DNA from: Siphonodentalium dalli
Taxonomy: Eukaryota; Mollusca; Scaphopoda; Gadilida; Siphonodentaliidae
Assembly (NCBI GenBank): GCA_032622095.1
Contig: CP136063.1
Coordinates: forward strand, 147,363,379 to 147,427,378
Length of the DNA: 64,000 bases
Direction of reading: 5' to 3'
Part shown: one piece after another, positions 23,070 through 35,094 of the stretch
Layout of the letters: each line of letters starts with the position of its first letter
Position numbering within the stretch: the stretch's first letter is position 1
Made by a program: the position numbers and the translations under genes
The notes under the pieces: generated by a model
Database searches by the model: none
What the model saw: the letters and a program-made list of their open reading frames with translations, nothing else
Told to the model about the DNA's origin: nothing

Positions 23070-23230
23070 GATATTAAAAAAATCGCGGAAATATCCGAAG
23101 TCAGTCACGTGAGTGCGATCACATGACCACAACGCGGTCACATGACCGATCATCTGCATCAACGCTTACCGATGACAGCGGTGGGTGGAGCTTGAAATAA
23201 TTCCGCCAATCGCGTAACGAGTTGATAAAT
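23070..23230. promoter_or_regulatory. CpG-rich block with three TCACRTGA E-boxes and a CCAAT box
   Basis: TCACGTGA (23105-23112), TCACATGA (23119-23126) and TCACATGA (23138-23145) lie within 41 bp. This resembles clustered sites for bHLH-zip factors of the TFEB/MITF/USF type. A CCAAT word sits at about 23206-23210 in TTCCGCCAATCGCG. The block is CpG-rich against an AT-rich background. No adjoining exon is recognised, so an intronic enhancer or an unrecognised promoter are both open. Confidence 0.35.
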
Positions 23231-23921
23231 TACGCTGGTTAATTACCTAAGCCTTTACGATAAATAGCGATTACGGAATAAAACTGTTTGAATGTGCTGA
23301 ATTATGAACTGGATTTGCTAGAATGTTGGATTATATAACGAATAATGATGGCTAAAATGCACTTTGAGGCGATAAAAGTTGTTTGAAATGAGATTAATTT
23401 ATGCAGAAATGCAATGAGCGAGCGGAATATCGTGCGAAACAAGTATGGTACCAATTTCGGAGGATAGTTTACACACTAGTGTCATCCCGTTGTGCGCTAT
23501 ATGCGTACAATTTTAAATACAAATGGGGTGCGATTAAAAAGGTGGTGGTTATTGTACTAGTACATGTATCATGATGGCTTATATTCGTCATAATGATGTT
23601 CCTGTCTGTTTCTTCACACAAACATTTTGTGTGGAGAAGTGCACGACTGTGAACAGCTTGCTAAAATCCTTCCAGTCAAGATCGATAAGTGAGTAAACAA
23701 AATAATTCACTCGAATACACAACAGACTGTTGAAACTACAAAAATTATTAGTTAGGCTGCAGTTTGGCATAATGACATTTTTTTAATTGAAGGCTAGCCT
23801 GGCATTGTTTTTCAGTTTGTGTTTGTTGTTCGTTTTATTTTACGTTTTGATGGCACATATTGACTTTCTAGAGAGGATTTTTTTTAATTGTTAGCATAGC
23901 AAAACTCCAATGATTGCCTCT

Positions 23922-24098
23922 AATAAAGAGCGTCCATGTTTTCGTCGCGGTGTAGACAATAAAGAGCGTTCTCAATTATGAACGTGCTTTATTTCGATAT
24001 GTCATGGGTGATTTTGTATGTGGTATTGTGACAATTAAATATAAAGAGCGTCCATGCTTCCGTCTCCCAAAAGTGGTAGACAATAAAGAGCGTTCTAA
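23922..24098. repeat. Repeated AATAAAGAGCGT block
   Basis: AATAAAGAGCGTCCATG and GTAGACAATAAAGAGCGTTCT occur as a pair at 23922 and 23953. A similar pair, the first word reading ATATAAAGAGCGTCCATG, occurs at 24041 and 24076. This makes a direct duplication of about 120 bp. The same AATAAAGAGCG word appears alone near 27295 and 30040. Confidence 0.65.
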
Positions 24099-24599
24099 AT
24101 TACGCACTGTGTTGTCTTTTTGGAGGTACTAAATAATGGATCGCTAGCCCGCCCACAACTGAACACACTACATCTACTAGGCATCTTGGAATATGTGGCG
24201 ATGACAGATACTCGGGATATTTATATCGAAAGTAAAACAACAAACAAACACAAAACAAAAGCGCCTAAATAGAGTTAACATTATTCAGCCCAGTGTTTAT
24301 ATAAATTTGGGCGCTTCTTATATAAGTATGACCAGAGAGATAATGTTCTTTCTATTCACTTTGTGGCATTTTAGAGTGCAAACAAGTTCGCGAATGACAC
24401 TGATGAATAGTCGCTGAGTCGTCACTCGTAGTTTAGTCACGGAAATCTCCGAATACCGGTGGTGGTATTATTTATTTATTTTACGGGTTATTTATTATGC
24501 GATCGGAATGGGACTTGGATCATTTTAATCACAACAGGGAGGGCTTTCCGATTGCGTTTTGTAGTTTCTAGACCGAATAAATCCTTTAACTAGATGGAA

Positions 24600-25580
24600 T
24601 GAAATTTTATATGTCAAGTTCGATTTTTGGTTATGGCCGCCCATTTTTTTTAGAGTTGTAAACTGCCCTTTGTTGAAGTTTGGGCTCAATTTTCTTTTCG
24701 GATGATAACATTAGATAACATCAATTGAATGGAATTAAATTTGGTATGCATGTGTACATGTACTACCATAAGATACCAGAGTTACAGACATTTTTCCGAC
24801 TTTGAGATTCAGGTTTTCGTAGTTTCCGGATGATAACTTTGAACAGTTGATGTTGACTGATTGGGATTTTATTTGGTATGCAGGTTTGAAGCCATAAAGT
24901 AGAGGTCAAGATCAATCTCTGATTTCATCAACCTATTACAGTTACAGACATTTTTTAATTTTGAGTTTCTTGGTTTCCTGTTGATAACTGTTGTCATCAC
25001 CAAACTTTGTATGCAGCTGAATTGGCTCAAAATACAAGTAGTGCTTGAATTGAAGAATTTTCAAAGATTTTCACCAGACTTTTTTACTTAGAATTTTTTA
25101 TTATATTTTATAACTCCCAAGTTATGGATTCTTTCTGTAATGCTATTTGAAACAAGCTGACAGAAGTATTATGCTACCATGGCATGCTCCTGTTTTCTTA
25201 AAAAACTAAATTCGGGAGACTATAGAAATGAGCAGTGTCCATCTGTCTGCGTGTCTGTCTGTCAGAAATATTTGTTGTCCAGATGATAGCTTGAATAATA
25301 ATTGACAGAATTTTATGAAACTTGGTATGTGGCTTTCATATGAGAAAGCCCAGATCAAGTTCGAATTTGGGTCCCGTCTGACTATTTCAACCTTTAACTC
25401 TTAGAATTTGAATGTCCAGATTATAACTTGAGTTATGATTATCTCTCAAATTTAGATTGTGGATTAATCACATGAAAATACAGGTTTGGTCTGACAATTT
25501 CTAATGGAGATATGCCCCCTTTCGACTTATTTTATTTTGCTTAGTATTTCAATTATTATTCTGGTATAATAAAATATGTT
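24600..25580 (+). repeat. Diverged core repeats (GAGTTACAGACATTTTT type)
   Basis: Units of roughly 170 bp carry GTTTCCGGATGATAACTTTG, TTTGGTATGCAGG and GAGTTACAGACATTTTT, at about 24680-24800, 24830-24960 and 24960-25130. A CTGTCTGCGTGTCTGTCTGTC segment and a further unit lie at 25220-25500. This resembles an old tandem-core element related in design to families A and B. The region 39310-39460 has a similar fragment. The ends are unclear. Confidence 0.45.
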
Positions 25581-27461
25581 AACAGCATAAACAATTAGAA
25601 GCAAATTTTGAGTCAGTGATTATTCCCAGAATCATATTTTTCAATTCTAAAATAGCCACTGGTCAAATAAAGCCACCTTTAATATACATGCGACGTATGG
25701 CCTAGAAGCCTTTTATTTCACTTATTTACTAGTAAGTTCTCATACTCAGTTGATCTAGTGTTCACAGAGATTATAAAATTATCTTATATGTATGCTACCA
25801 TATAAATGGGAATCAAATATATTCAAATGTAGTCTTTTCTAAACAGTTTGAACGATAATATTGTCAGTATCAAATTCATAATAGATATCCATACTCTAGT
25901 GGGATTTGAACCACAGCTTGTTTTCTGTCAGCTTGCTGAGATTGCCTAGTCTCAATCATAGCTCCAAATCAATTATCAAGTACTTTCAACTCTTGTCAAC
26001 ACTGCTGATGCACAGGGACTCTTAGGCAATTGGAATAACATGTGGTGTCCTTCTAAAAACTGTGCGTAGAACACGTTGAATGAAGTCCATCTCTGTGATT
26101 CAGTCCATCAAGTAATTATTGTTGTCAAGACAAACAATTAATAGCGTAACCAGGTGTTTGACGAAGGGACAAGAGCAAACAAGAATGCGTGTCTCCAGTC
26201 CTCTGTGGGACCCATCCAATTGTGGCCCTTAATCAATTGCGATAATATAATAATTTGATAAATGTGACATTGGTTCTGTCATTCTTAACACTTCTGACAC
26301 GTAAGTTCTCTTCATTTTCTTGTGATTTTCATATCAATGATTCAACTAAAAAAAAAACTAGTTTAATTTGACTTAATTTACCAAAATTTCTTGGCTCTTA
26401 AAGTATTCATTGTTGTGACTCATAACTTATCGCCTCTTAGAATCTGTCATTACCAATACTATTGATAGTTTTGTCTCAATATAATGTCAAGTTATTTAAC
26501 TTTAAGCAACTTTCAGTGACTCTTCAAATTTCCTGTTTTCGTAAAATGAGGTTTCTATGATGATTAGACAATTGGCAGGGCCATTGGAGCATTGGGGAGG
26601 TGGCATGGATGGTTATGAATATGGCAGATATTAAACCTGGTCAATAAACTAGACATACCCATTTTTTTCCCTCCTACATTGCTACACATAAAAAAACACA
26701 CATTTCTCCCCACTACATTAATGCACGTAAAAATAGAGGTGTTATTTTGTTTTTCATGTATGTAAGAATACAAGCCACATTGAACTAATGAACTATGAAA
26801 AGTAGAGATTTAATAATTAGTAGCTCGAACAGTATGTTTGGCTTAAAGTTTCAGTAATTTGTTTTAAAATAAATACAAATGCTGTCTAAAAAAAAAGTAA
26901 ACATTTCTTTTTCACAAGACATTTTCACAAAAATATGAAGTCTATTATTTTGTTGATGTTTTCTCATTCCGTTCTTCATTCTTCCTATGAAATCTAGGTG
27001 TAATGGATAGTAAAGGGGTTTTCTGAAGGGTTTATTTCTTAATGACGATACACCAGTAAAGGCTGCTCACTCTCAACTTTAAGGAATACAATTTGTATGG
27101 GGTGTGATTGGTAAAACCTAATAAGTGTACACTTTTGTCATGTGTTGAATAACCAATATAGGTATAAAGACATCACATATGCCTCAGATAGACTTATTAG
27201 TGAAGGAAATTATGGCACTAATAAACGAAAAGGGTCCCTTTTTGTCTTCGTCATACAGAAAATTCACTTTTAATTTTCTTCTTGATATGTAAAAATAAAG
27301 AGCGTCTCACTTCTGTGTACAATGATGTTAGCAGTTTATATATTCTCTTGTAAATCACTTTAATGCATATACAGTTTGTATAAGAATATTGTGTATTATC
27401 CTCTATTATCAACATATTTTGGTCCTCAAAACATGACTAAGGTTTGCAATTTCTATATGTA
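25581..27461 (+). other. CNTLN: Intron sequence without supported features
   Basis: Apart from the single AATAAAGAGCG word near 27295, I see no bounded repeat and no coding segment with domain features. Confidence 0.4.
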
Positions 27462-28203
27462 CAGTAATGCCCTAACTATTAAATCGACTCCTTAAAGGTG
27501 GATTATCTCTTTGTAAACATGTATTATATAGTTACCGGGGTATAAAATATTAGATTTGAATCGAAGACTCCTGTCCGGAAATGCTTCTATCGATTAATAT
27601 TAATTTTATTTCGAATATTTTCTGGTCTAAAAAGGTGTGTTTGTTCACCTAACGAACAATGGTGGTTACTGTTAACGGAGACCAGAAATTATATTGTGCA
27701 ATTTTGTCACAAATAGATGTTAATTATACTCGTTATCGCTTATATCGTTGGAACAAAACAATACAAACAACCAATCTGTGACATTTGACATTCGTTGCCT
27801 AGCCGTGGGAACAGCCCAGTGCTCTATATCGCAATAAGGTCTCATCCGAATGGTCGGTTCTAAAAATAGTAACATAAATGGGCCCGATTTTATATTCGAA
27901 ATAAAATCAATATTAATTGATAGAAGCTTTTCCGGACATAGGTCTTCAGTTCATATCTATTATTTTATACCCACGCAACTATTTAAAATTTGTTATTTAA
28001 AGAGATAATCCATCTTTAACCACAGCAGAATTATGGGTAACTTTTCAGGATTTAGTCGGAAATATGGCTTGTTGCCATTCATCGGAAAGCTCTGAATGAG
28101 AGCTTTCCAATGAATGGCAACAAGCCATATTTCCGTCTAAATCCTGAGTTACCCATTATTCTGATGTGGTTATTAAAGGAGTTGATTATTTTGGGCATTA
28201 CTG
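27462..28203. mobile_element. Fold-back MITE (family P), copy 2, split by a TTAA MITE
   Basis: CAGTAATGCCC at 27462 (preceded by TA) and GGGCATTACTG ending at 28203 (followed by TA) are the ends. The left arm breaks at CTCCTTAA (27495) and resumes at CCACAGCAGAATTATGGG after 28019. In the other three copies those two pieces are adjacent or nearly so (CTCCTTAACCACAGC in two, CTCCTTGACCACATC at 20.5 kb). The insert is the 520-bp element at 27496-28015. Confidence 0.85.
27496..28015. mobile_element. TTAA MITE with long inverted arms, inside a fold-back MITE
   Basis: TTAA flanks both ends (27492-27495 and 28016-28019). The arms start AGGTGGATTATCTCTTT and, from the other end, AGATGGATTATCTCTTT. 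They remain alignable for about 125 bp, sharing GGGTATAAAATA, GTCCGGAAA.GCTTCTATC and TTTTATTTCGAATAT. The precise empty site is visible in sister copies of the host palindrome at 41.9 and 56.4 kb. Non-coding. The TTAA target suggests mobilisation by a piggyBac-type transposase (inference). Confidence 0.85.
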
Positions 28204-28890
28204 TAGTTTTTAAATTTGAGACTATAATATCAAATTGGTTAAATTCAGGTTGTTTTAGTCTTTAGAATTGTAACCTACAATGACATGGCTTTAATTCTCT
28301 TTCCTACATGTATATGCAACACATATCAGCACAGATCTTATATTCACTATTCTTTCTGTAACAAGCTTTCTACTGCCAGAGGAGGTTTGTCACAAGAGCT
28401 TCATGCTTATTAAATTCCCAATCAACACAGCCTACAGCCATTGGGTCTGAATTAAAAATTGATAAATTTGATTTATATTGCCACTGTCACAGCAACTACA
28501 GTAATTATTGATACTCTGGGATCTGCCACTGAATCAATTGGCACACCACTGGCCTCCTTTAACTATAAAAATGGGTTGAGCAATTTTTGTATTTTAATTC
28601 TATATTCCACATTCCCATTTAAACCCCACAATTTAGGCCATATTTGTACGTGTGCTTATTACGGGCCATTGGCAAGAAGTATGAATCACATCATTGAATA
28701 CATTCAACAAGTGTAGGGACCCTAGTGTCTTTGTTGGTTTTGTGCATCAAATCATACTCATATAAAGTTGCCCAGCATTGGCAGTGGTGGTTTAATACAC
28801 AAAAGCTTTGATTGTAATATGGATATTACAGGGAAGGTGGAATGGTATATCTGGCATTTATATACCAAGGGCGGAGGTTTCATGCAGTGG
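28204..28890 (+). other. CNTLN: Intron sequence without supported features
   Basis: Nothing beyond AT-rich single-copy-looking sequence was recognised. The frame at 28459-28716 has no domain. Confidence 0.4.
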
Positions 28891-28914
28891 GGAGATTTGC
28901 TGGTAAATTAACCA

Positions 28915-29365
28915 AGCCTCCAAATAGTCTGTCTGTCATTTACAGATTGAGGTACCCAGAGGGTGAATTTAGCGATGCTATCCCGCACTGCGGGCTAGCA
29001 TACCAAATTCACCTTCTGGGAACCTCATTCTGCTTTAATAGGCCTCATCATCTGGGATGTATCTATAGTATCAAATTAACATTGTTTTTAGTTACTTTCC
29101 CCCTTCTGTTCAGTTTCTATATCCCCTAATTTGCAGAAGATAAAATGTATAATCAAGGTAACTAATGGGTGAACGTCACCAACTTCAAGTTCTGGTGAAC
29201 TTCAATCTGATGCTAGGTCTCCCATAGCAGTTGAGGCCTAAGCAGAATAAGGTCCCCAGAGGATGAATTTGGTGATGCTTGCCCACCATGCTGGATAGCG
29301 TCACTAAATTCACCATCTGGGGACCTCAGTCTGCAAGTGACAGACACAATTATTTGCAGGCTTAA
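28915..29365. repeat. Two palindromic modules in inverted orientation
   Basis: Module 1 (about 28915-29060) contains AGAGGGTGAATTTAGCGATGC, then TAGCATACCAAATTCACC, around a GC-rich centre. Module 2 (about 29215-29365) carries the same palindrome (CAGAGGATGAATTTGGTGATG and CACTAAATTCACCATCTGG) with the flanking words in reverse-complement order (TCTGTCTGTCATTTACAG against CTGCAAGTGACAGACA). They look like two insertions, or one duplicated inverted unit, of a small fold-back MITE. Confidence 0.6.
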
Positions 29366-29436
29366 AATTAACCCTCTATCCAGTCTTTCCTTCACGAATA
29401 AAACTGACAGGGTTGTGATATGGCAGGGGCAGTTTG

Positions 29437-29812
29437 CAGGGGCACCGGAAGCATCCAAGGGCAGGGGGGGGCAGAGCCTACAAAAAGGGCACTTTTCGGC
29501 AAAAAAGGGCATTTTCTCCGCAAACTCGGGAAAATAACCATAAATTCATTGTGGCAAAATTCCCTATTTTAATGGTATTTGTTGGTTTTTATGGCCGTTT
29601 TGTGATAAAATTGACAAAAAATTAATATTCCTTGTGAAATTGGTGGTATTTGGACCAAAAAAGTCACATTTTGCTATAAAAACACGAGATTAAACACACA
29701 AAAAGCATTTTCTGTCTCCAGAAAAAGGGCAAGTCCTGCCCCTGCTCGCCCCCCTTTGTCAAGGGCAGGGGGGTCAGCTGCCCCCTCTGCCCCCCCTTTT
29801 CCGGTGCCCCTG
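29437..29812. mobile_element. hAT-type non-autonomous element, 376 bp
   Basis: Perfect 14-bp terminal inverted repeats CAGGGGCACCGGAA...TTCCGGTGCCCCTG. The adjacent 8 bp are GCAGTTTG on the left (29429-29436) and CCAGTTTG on the right (29813-29820), seven of eight identical. CAGGG-type ends with an 8-bp duplication are the hAT signature. The interior starts and ends in G/C-rich GGGCAGGGG words with an AT-rich middle, and has no transposase coding. Confidence 0.8.
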
Positions 29813-30299
29813 CCAGTTTGCACTCCAAAATACAGCTAATAATATTGCTTTTGAGTTGTTCCCGGTGTCGAAATATGTTAATAAAAACTTGAACTACCGT
29901 ACTTTTCTATGAGCATAAAATGTCCCAGAAAGTCATAAAAAAAATACAACTTTGAATGCAACGTTTGGTCCCAAACATAAAATAGTCAATTGCATTGCAT
30001 GGAACACAAAAGAGCATTCCATGTTTGTCTGATATGATACAAATAAAGAGCGTTTTTTCACTCCTATGTGAAAAATTGAAAACAGCTGGAAAATGGAAAA
30101 TATTTTTCAGAGAACATGAAACCGGTATAGCTATTTTTGATGTATTACTCAACCCATCGTATACCTCCTTCCAAATTACATAGACAGAATTTGGAAGCTC
30201 GAGTGAGCCATGTTCGTTTAACCCTCTGTGCAACTTTTTCTCCATCAATAAAACTGACAGCATTGTGATATGGCCATAGTTAATTGAAGCAACATAAAA

Positions 30300-30855
30300 C
30301 ATTTCTCGAATAGATTGTCCTGTTCAATAGAGGATAATTTATACATTGTGGAGGTGCTGTATGCCACCTGTATTCCCTCTGTCTTCTTTTCATAAATTCA
30401 AATATCAATCTCTCTCTCTCTCTCTCTGTCCCTCCGTCTTTGTCGACACTATCTCTCTCCGATACTATATTTCATGTCCTTCCCAAACAAAACAAAGAAT
30501 GGAGAGGGGACATAAAACAAAAGTTGAGCAAACTTAATAGCGGTATAAGCCATCGGAATTGGTGTTTAATCCCCTTTCCAATCATTTCATATATGTATAT
30601 TCTATTGCTTGAATTTGTGTAATATGTATAGGTAAATTTAGGATTGGAACTAAAATATGTTTACACCAAAACTTCAATATCCTGCCAAAGAAAAGTATGT
30701 TCAATATCTTGCCAAAGAAAAGAATGTTCAATGTGGACATGGGATTTTGACCGCGAGAAAATTTAGCAAACTTCATGAACCCCATTCATGCAGAGTTTGC
30801 TGATTTTTTATCACTGTCAAAACCCATTAGCATTTTATCTTCCATTTATTACTTA
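30300..30855 (+). other. CNTLN: Intron sequence with a short CT repeat
   Basis: A (CT)n run of about 19 bases lies at 30409-30427. A direct duplication of ATNTTGCCAAAGAAAAG lies near 30680-30720. No coding evidence. At 30218-30285 there is a second copy of an AATAAAACTGACAG-containing sequence also found at 29366-29428, pointing to an older duplicated repeat around the hAT element. Confidence 0.45.
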
Positions 30856-31763
30856 TTACCTCAACTTGACAGTCAAGTTTGAGCTATTGCCATGGGTTGG
30901 CATCCGTCGTCCATCTGTGCATCTCCATCCATCAACAATTTCCTTTGTCATACTCGACAGACCAAATCTATCATCCGATCATCACCAAACTTCATATGGA
31001 TCTTCGGAGTGACCTCTAGATGGAAGCCATCCTTTTTTTTCCTTTAATTCGTTAAAAACCATGGCTGCCAGGAGCCATCTTGGATATCAAATTTGAATCA
31101 ATCGCTGCAGTCTGCATTTATTGGAGAATTGTTTTGAAAATTTACAGGCATGTTTAGGATCACCTCTAGATAGGAATTATCAATTTTGACGATTTTCGAT
31201 GAAAAACATGGCCGCCAGCACTCAGGCTGGCAGCCATCTTGGAATTTTCGCTTTGCATGACTAAATCCTATGGCACACCCAACAGACCACATCCCTCATC
31301 TGATCATTACCAAACTACATATGGATCTTCGGGGTGACCTCTAGATGGGAGCCATCCATTTTTTTTCCGAAATTCATTAAAAAACATGGCTGCCAGCATC
31401 TGTCTTGGATTTCAAATTTAAATCCATCGCCGCACCCTGCAGCCATCATTTATCAGCGAATTGTGTTGAAAATTTACAGGCATATTTTGGATCACCTCTG
31501 GATTAGAGCTATAGAATTTGAACGATTTTTTATTAAAAACATAGGCACCACAGCTATCTTGTATTTTTCTCTTTGCATGACTAAATACTTTGCCACCCCT
31601 ATAGAACACATTCTTCATCCGATCGTCACCAAACTTCATATGGATCTTTTGGGTTACCACTAGATTGGAGCCATCAAATTTTTACATATTTCATTGAAAA
31701 ACATGGCTGATGGCTGCCAGCAGCCATCTTGGATTTAAAATTTGAATCCATCGCCACCTTGCA

Positions 31764-32372
31764 GCCCAATCATGGGTGATTTCAATGCACGCACAGCTAA
31801 TTCAGCAGACTATGCTCAAAATGATAGTTTACTGGATCTACCTATGGATAATCTCAGCATGTTGGATTATTAGGTTGACCAAGATATCCCAATAAGGCAT
31901 AACTTGGATAAAGAAATTAATTTACAGGGAAAGAACCTTATAGAACTATGCATTGAATCAAAGTTAAGAATTTTAAATGGTAGATCAATGGGTGACTCCT
32001 TGGGCTACTGTACTTGTTATACCCCTCAGGGTTGCAGTACGGTTGATTATTTTTTAGTGTCTGAGAGCTTATTTGACTACGTTTCTTATTTTAATATTTT
32101 ACCACCAAATGAATTGTCTGACCAAGCAATCTGACTCAAATGACTATAAAATGTTACCAGGCAGATTTCATTGGGATAATGCATGTAGGGAAAAGTACAT
32201 TAATGTGGCTCTCAGTCCGCGAGCTGGATGAATTATGTGCGGTAGTAGAATCCCCTTATGTTAATGTGGAAATACTAACTCAACAATTAACCAACATTAT
32301 TTCAAATGCTGCCTTCCGGTCAGTTCAATTCAGTAAATTTCACCATAATAAAAGGAAGAAGAAAAAGTTTAA
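31764..32372 (+). pseudogene. LINE endonuclease-domain remnant
   Basis: The frame begins with GDFNAR, the metal-binding motif of APE-type endonucleases. After a stop it continues NLIELCIESKLRILNGR, then GYCTCYTPQGCSTVDYFLVS, the conserved D-containing late part of the domain, then LSDQAI where SDH is expected. The His is therefore replaced or lost. The reading continues, after a frame change near 32130, into a lysine-rich linker interrupted at 32372 by a TTAA MITE. Confidence 0.7.
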
Positions 32373-32721
32373 AGACATATTATGTACTTGTTCGGGTTGG
32401 TGAAACTGATCAGTTAGTGTCCAGGCGCTATGCCAACTGGAGGCGTGTACCATTCTACTAACATCGCCAAAATCTAAAGCAAATCGACTGTACCACTCCA
32501 TAGAAAACATCGTCTGAACTACGCTCAAATGTAAATATTTGCTACTCGATTCGGGACGCATCTATCGGCGATAAACTAACGAAAACAATTTCGCCATCGA
32601 GGGTCACTGCGTTTAATTAATATATAAGAATGACGATGTGTGTTGTCAATTTGGATATAATATTTGAAAAAATTACTACTTTGAACAAGATTATTCTCCA
32701 TGTGTATTTGATCACATCACT
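32373..32721. mobile_element. TTAA MITE, family T1 copy 2, inside the LINE ORF
   Basis: This copy starts AGACATATTATGTACTTG and ends GATCACATCACT, with TTAA at 32369-32372 and 32722-32725. Removing it with one TTAA joins codons for K-F-K to H-K-W-Y-N-G-D-C with no frame change. This confirms both ends and a clean insertion into a once-open LINE frame. It is homologous end to end with 13828-14202. Confidence 0.9.
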
Positions 32722-32725
32722 TTAA

Positions 32726-35094
32726 ACACAAATGGTACAATGGTGATTGTCACATTATGAAGAAAAATCTGATGAAATTAGCAAAGAACTTACAGGTAAA
32801 TCCCAATTTGAGACAGTCTTACCATAGTCTTAGAAAAGAATACAAGAAATTGATAAAACAATCTAAAATGAAATATACTATTTAAAGGGCTTGATGAACA
32901 ACATTGGAACTGTTGACAGGAGGAATACTAAAGTATTCTGGGAGAAAATCAATATTGTTAAAAAAAAGTAAGGAACAGTTAAATCCTATAAAATTATCGG
33001 AATTAGAAAATTATATGTCCTATCTATATTCAAAACATGAGGATAATCCTGCACATCTTATGAACTTAGAAGATGACTTAATTTGATTCAAATCCCACTG
33101 ACTTCCCCTTTAAATGTAAAGAAGTGAGGGATGGTATCCTTGCATTAAAATCAGGCAAACAACCTGGCATAGACCTCATTCACAATGAATTTTTAAAACA
33201 TGGTTGCAATGTGCTTCTTCCGTCAATTGTTAGACTGTTCAATCGTATACTATCAGAGAGTAGTTTTACTGACTAATATGGAACCTTGCTACTGTTTCAT
33301 TTTTACACAAAAAGGGGGATATGAATAATTGTAACAACTATAGATGCTTGAGTCTTAACTAGTAGTCTAGGTAAATTATTATCTTCATTACTCCAAAAAA
33401 GACTATATGAACACTTAAATAAGAATGGCTTGATGAATAGATTCCAGGCAGGATTTCGTCCTGATCACCGAACATCAGACCATCTATTTACAATAAAAAC
33501 ACTTATAAATAAGTATGTATATAAAGATAAGAAACCGATATTTGCTTGTTTTGTAGATTTCTCAAAAGCTTTCGATTCTGTTCGGCGACAAGGCATGTTT
33601 GAAAAATTATTACAATTAGGAATTGGTAGGAAATTTTACAAACTAATCAAGGAGATGTATAAAGAACCAAAGTACATGGTAAAAAAAGATAATTTTATAA
33701 CAGGACAACATACATCATGGAGAGGAGTTAGACAGGGTGACAGTCTCAGTCCCCTGCTATTCAATATTTACACAAATGATATCATTAATATCTTTGACTC
33801 TAGTAAGAAGCACCCTGTGACTCTTGGTACTACAGATACAAATTGTCTGCTATATGCTGATGATCTTATTTTATTATCGGAAGATGAATCAGGGCTTCAA
33901 TCATGTCTGGATTCTTTAGTTGACTATTGTAACCAATGGAAATTAAGGATCAATCTCGATAAAACAAAAGTCATGGTTTTTAGCCGAACCAGGAGGAATA
34001 CCTCAAAGATGAATTTCCATTTAAACACTGATAACATTGAAATAGTAGACAGTTACACATATTTGGGATCACAATTGTTCTTCAATGGGAACCTGAAACA
34101 TGCTTCAAATTGTATGTTAAACAAGGCTACTAAAGCACTATACTCTTTGAGGATGAAAATGCTTGATTTCAATTTCACAAATTGCGAATTGGACATGATA
34201 TTATTTGATACTTTAATTTGTCCTATATTATTATATGGATCAGAAATTTGGATTGGTGATTTTTCATTACAAGCATTTCTCAGCGACAAGTCACCCTTTG
34301 AAAAAGTTCACATAAGATACTGTAAATATGTGCTGGGTGTTCACAGAAAGGCATCAAATTTAGGAAGCAGACATGAACTTGGGAGACAACCATTAGCAAA
34401 TTTTAATGTTAAAATTAGCCCTGAAGTACTTGATTAGATTAGAAAAACTACCAGAAGACCGTTTATTAAAAGAAGTATACACATTAGATAAAGAATTATC
34501 TAATCAGGGATATTCGTCATGGTATTCGGCTATTAAATCTGCCATGATTAAATTTAATATTGAACTGAATTGTATAACGGAAGACAATTTAGATGACCTG
34601 ATCACAAGTTCTTATGAAAAATCAATTGAATCTCATCTTGTTTATCTAGCTGAAAAAGTACCAGACAGCAAATTACATTTATATGGCGAGTTAAAAATCA
34701 AATTTAAGTGCCAAGATTACTTAAATTTTGGAATATCAAAATAAAATACAAGAGATATTTAACAGTGCTTCGGATAAGTGCCCATTCTCTAGCAATTGAA
34801 AAGGATAGACAAAAACGACCCAAACCAGATATTAAAGATCGCATTTGTAAAGAATGTAAGACAGTAGAAAACGAAGAACATTTCTTCTTATTTTGTAAGA
34901 AAAATGCTAAACACAGAACAAATCTGATAGATAAAATAGGTATAGAACTTGATTTTCAGGGCTTAGTCCCAAATACAGATACATCATTGCAACTTTTGCT
35001 AAGTATTCTTTGTCCAGAATCACCTAGTGATACAAGACACACATGTAGTTTTATCGAACAATCATTGAAAATCAGGTCATCTAATGATTCCTAA
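32726..35094 (+). pseudogene. LINE ORF2: linker, reverse transcriptase and C-terminus (inactivated)
   Basis: After the MITE the frame gives HKWYNGDC and a basic linker, then several stops. The longest intact piece (33430-34437) carries the RT core: FQAGFRPDHRTSDH, then CFVDFSKAFDSVRR (first catalytic Asp), SWRGVRQGDSLSPLLFNIY, and LLYADDLILLSE (catalytic YADD intact, about 33850-33862). Frameshifts near 34405-34430 and 34740 move the frame into NFNVKLALKYLIRLEKLPED and then KYKRYLTVLRISAHSLAIEK with the terminal CxxC-H-C cluster, ending at TAA 35092-35094. Function in life would be target-primed reverse transcription. This copy is a fossil. Confidence 0.85.

Noticed and set aside
33430-34437. 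Active reverse transcriptase gene
   Set aside because: The YADD motif is intact, but the surrounding ORF has stops upstream and frameshifts near 34.41 and 34.74 kb, and the element is 5'-truncated.
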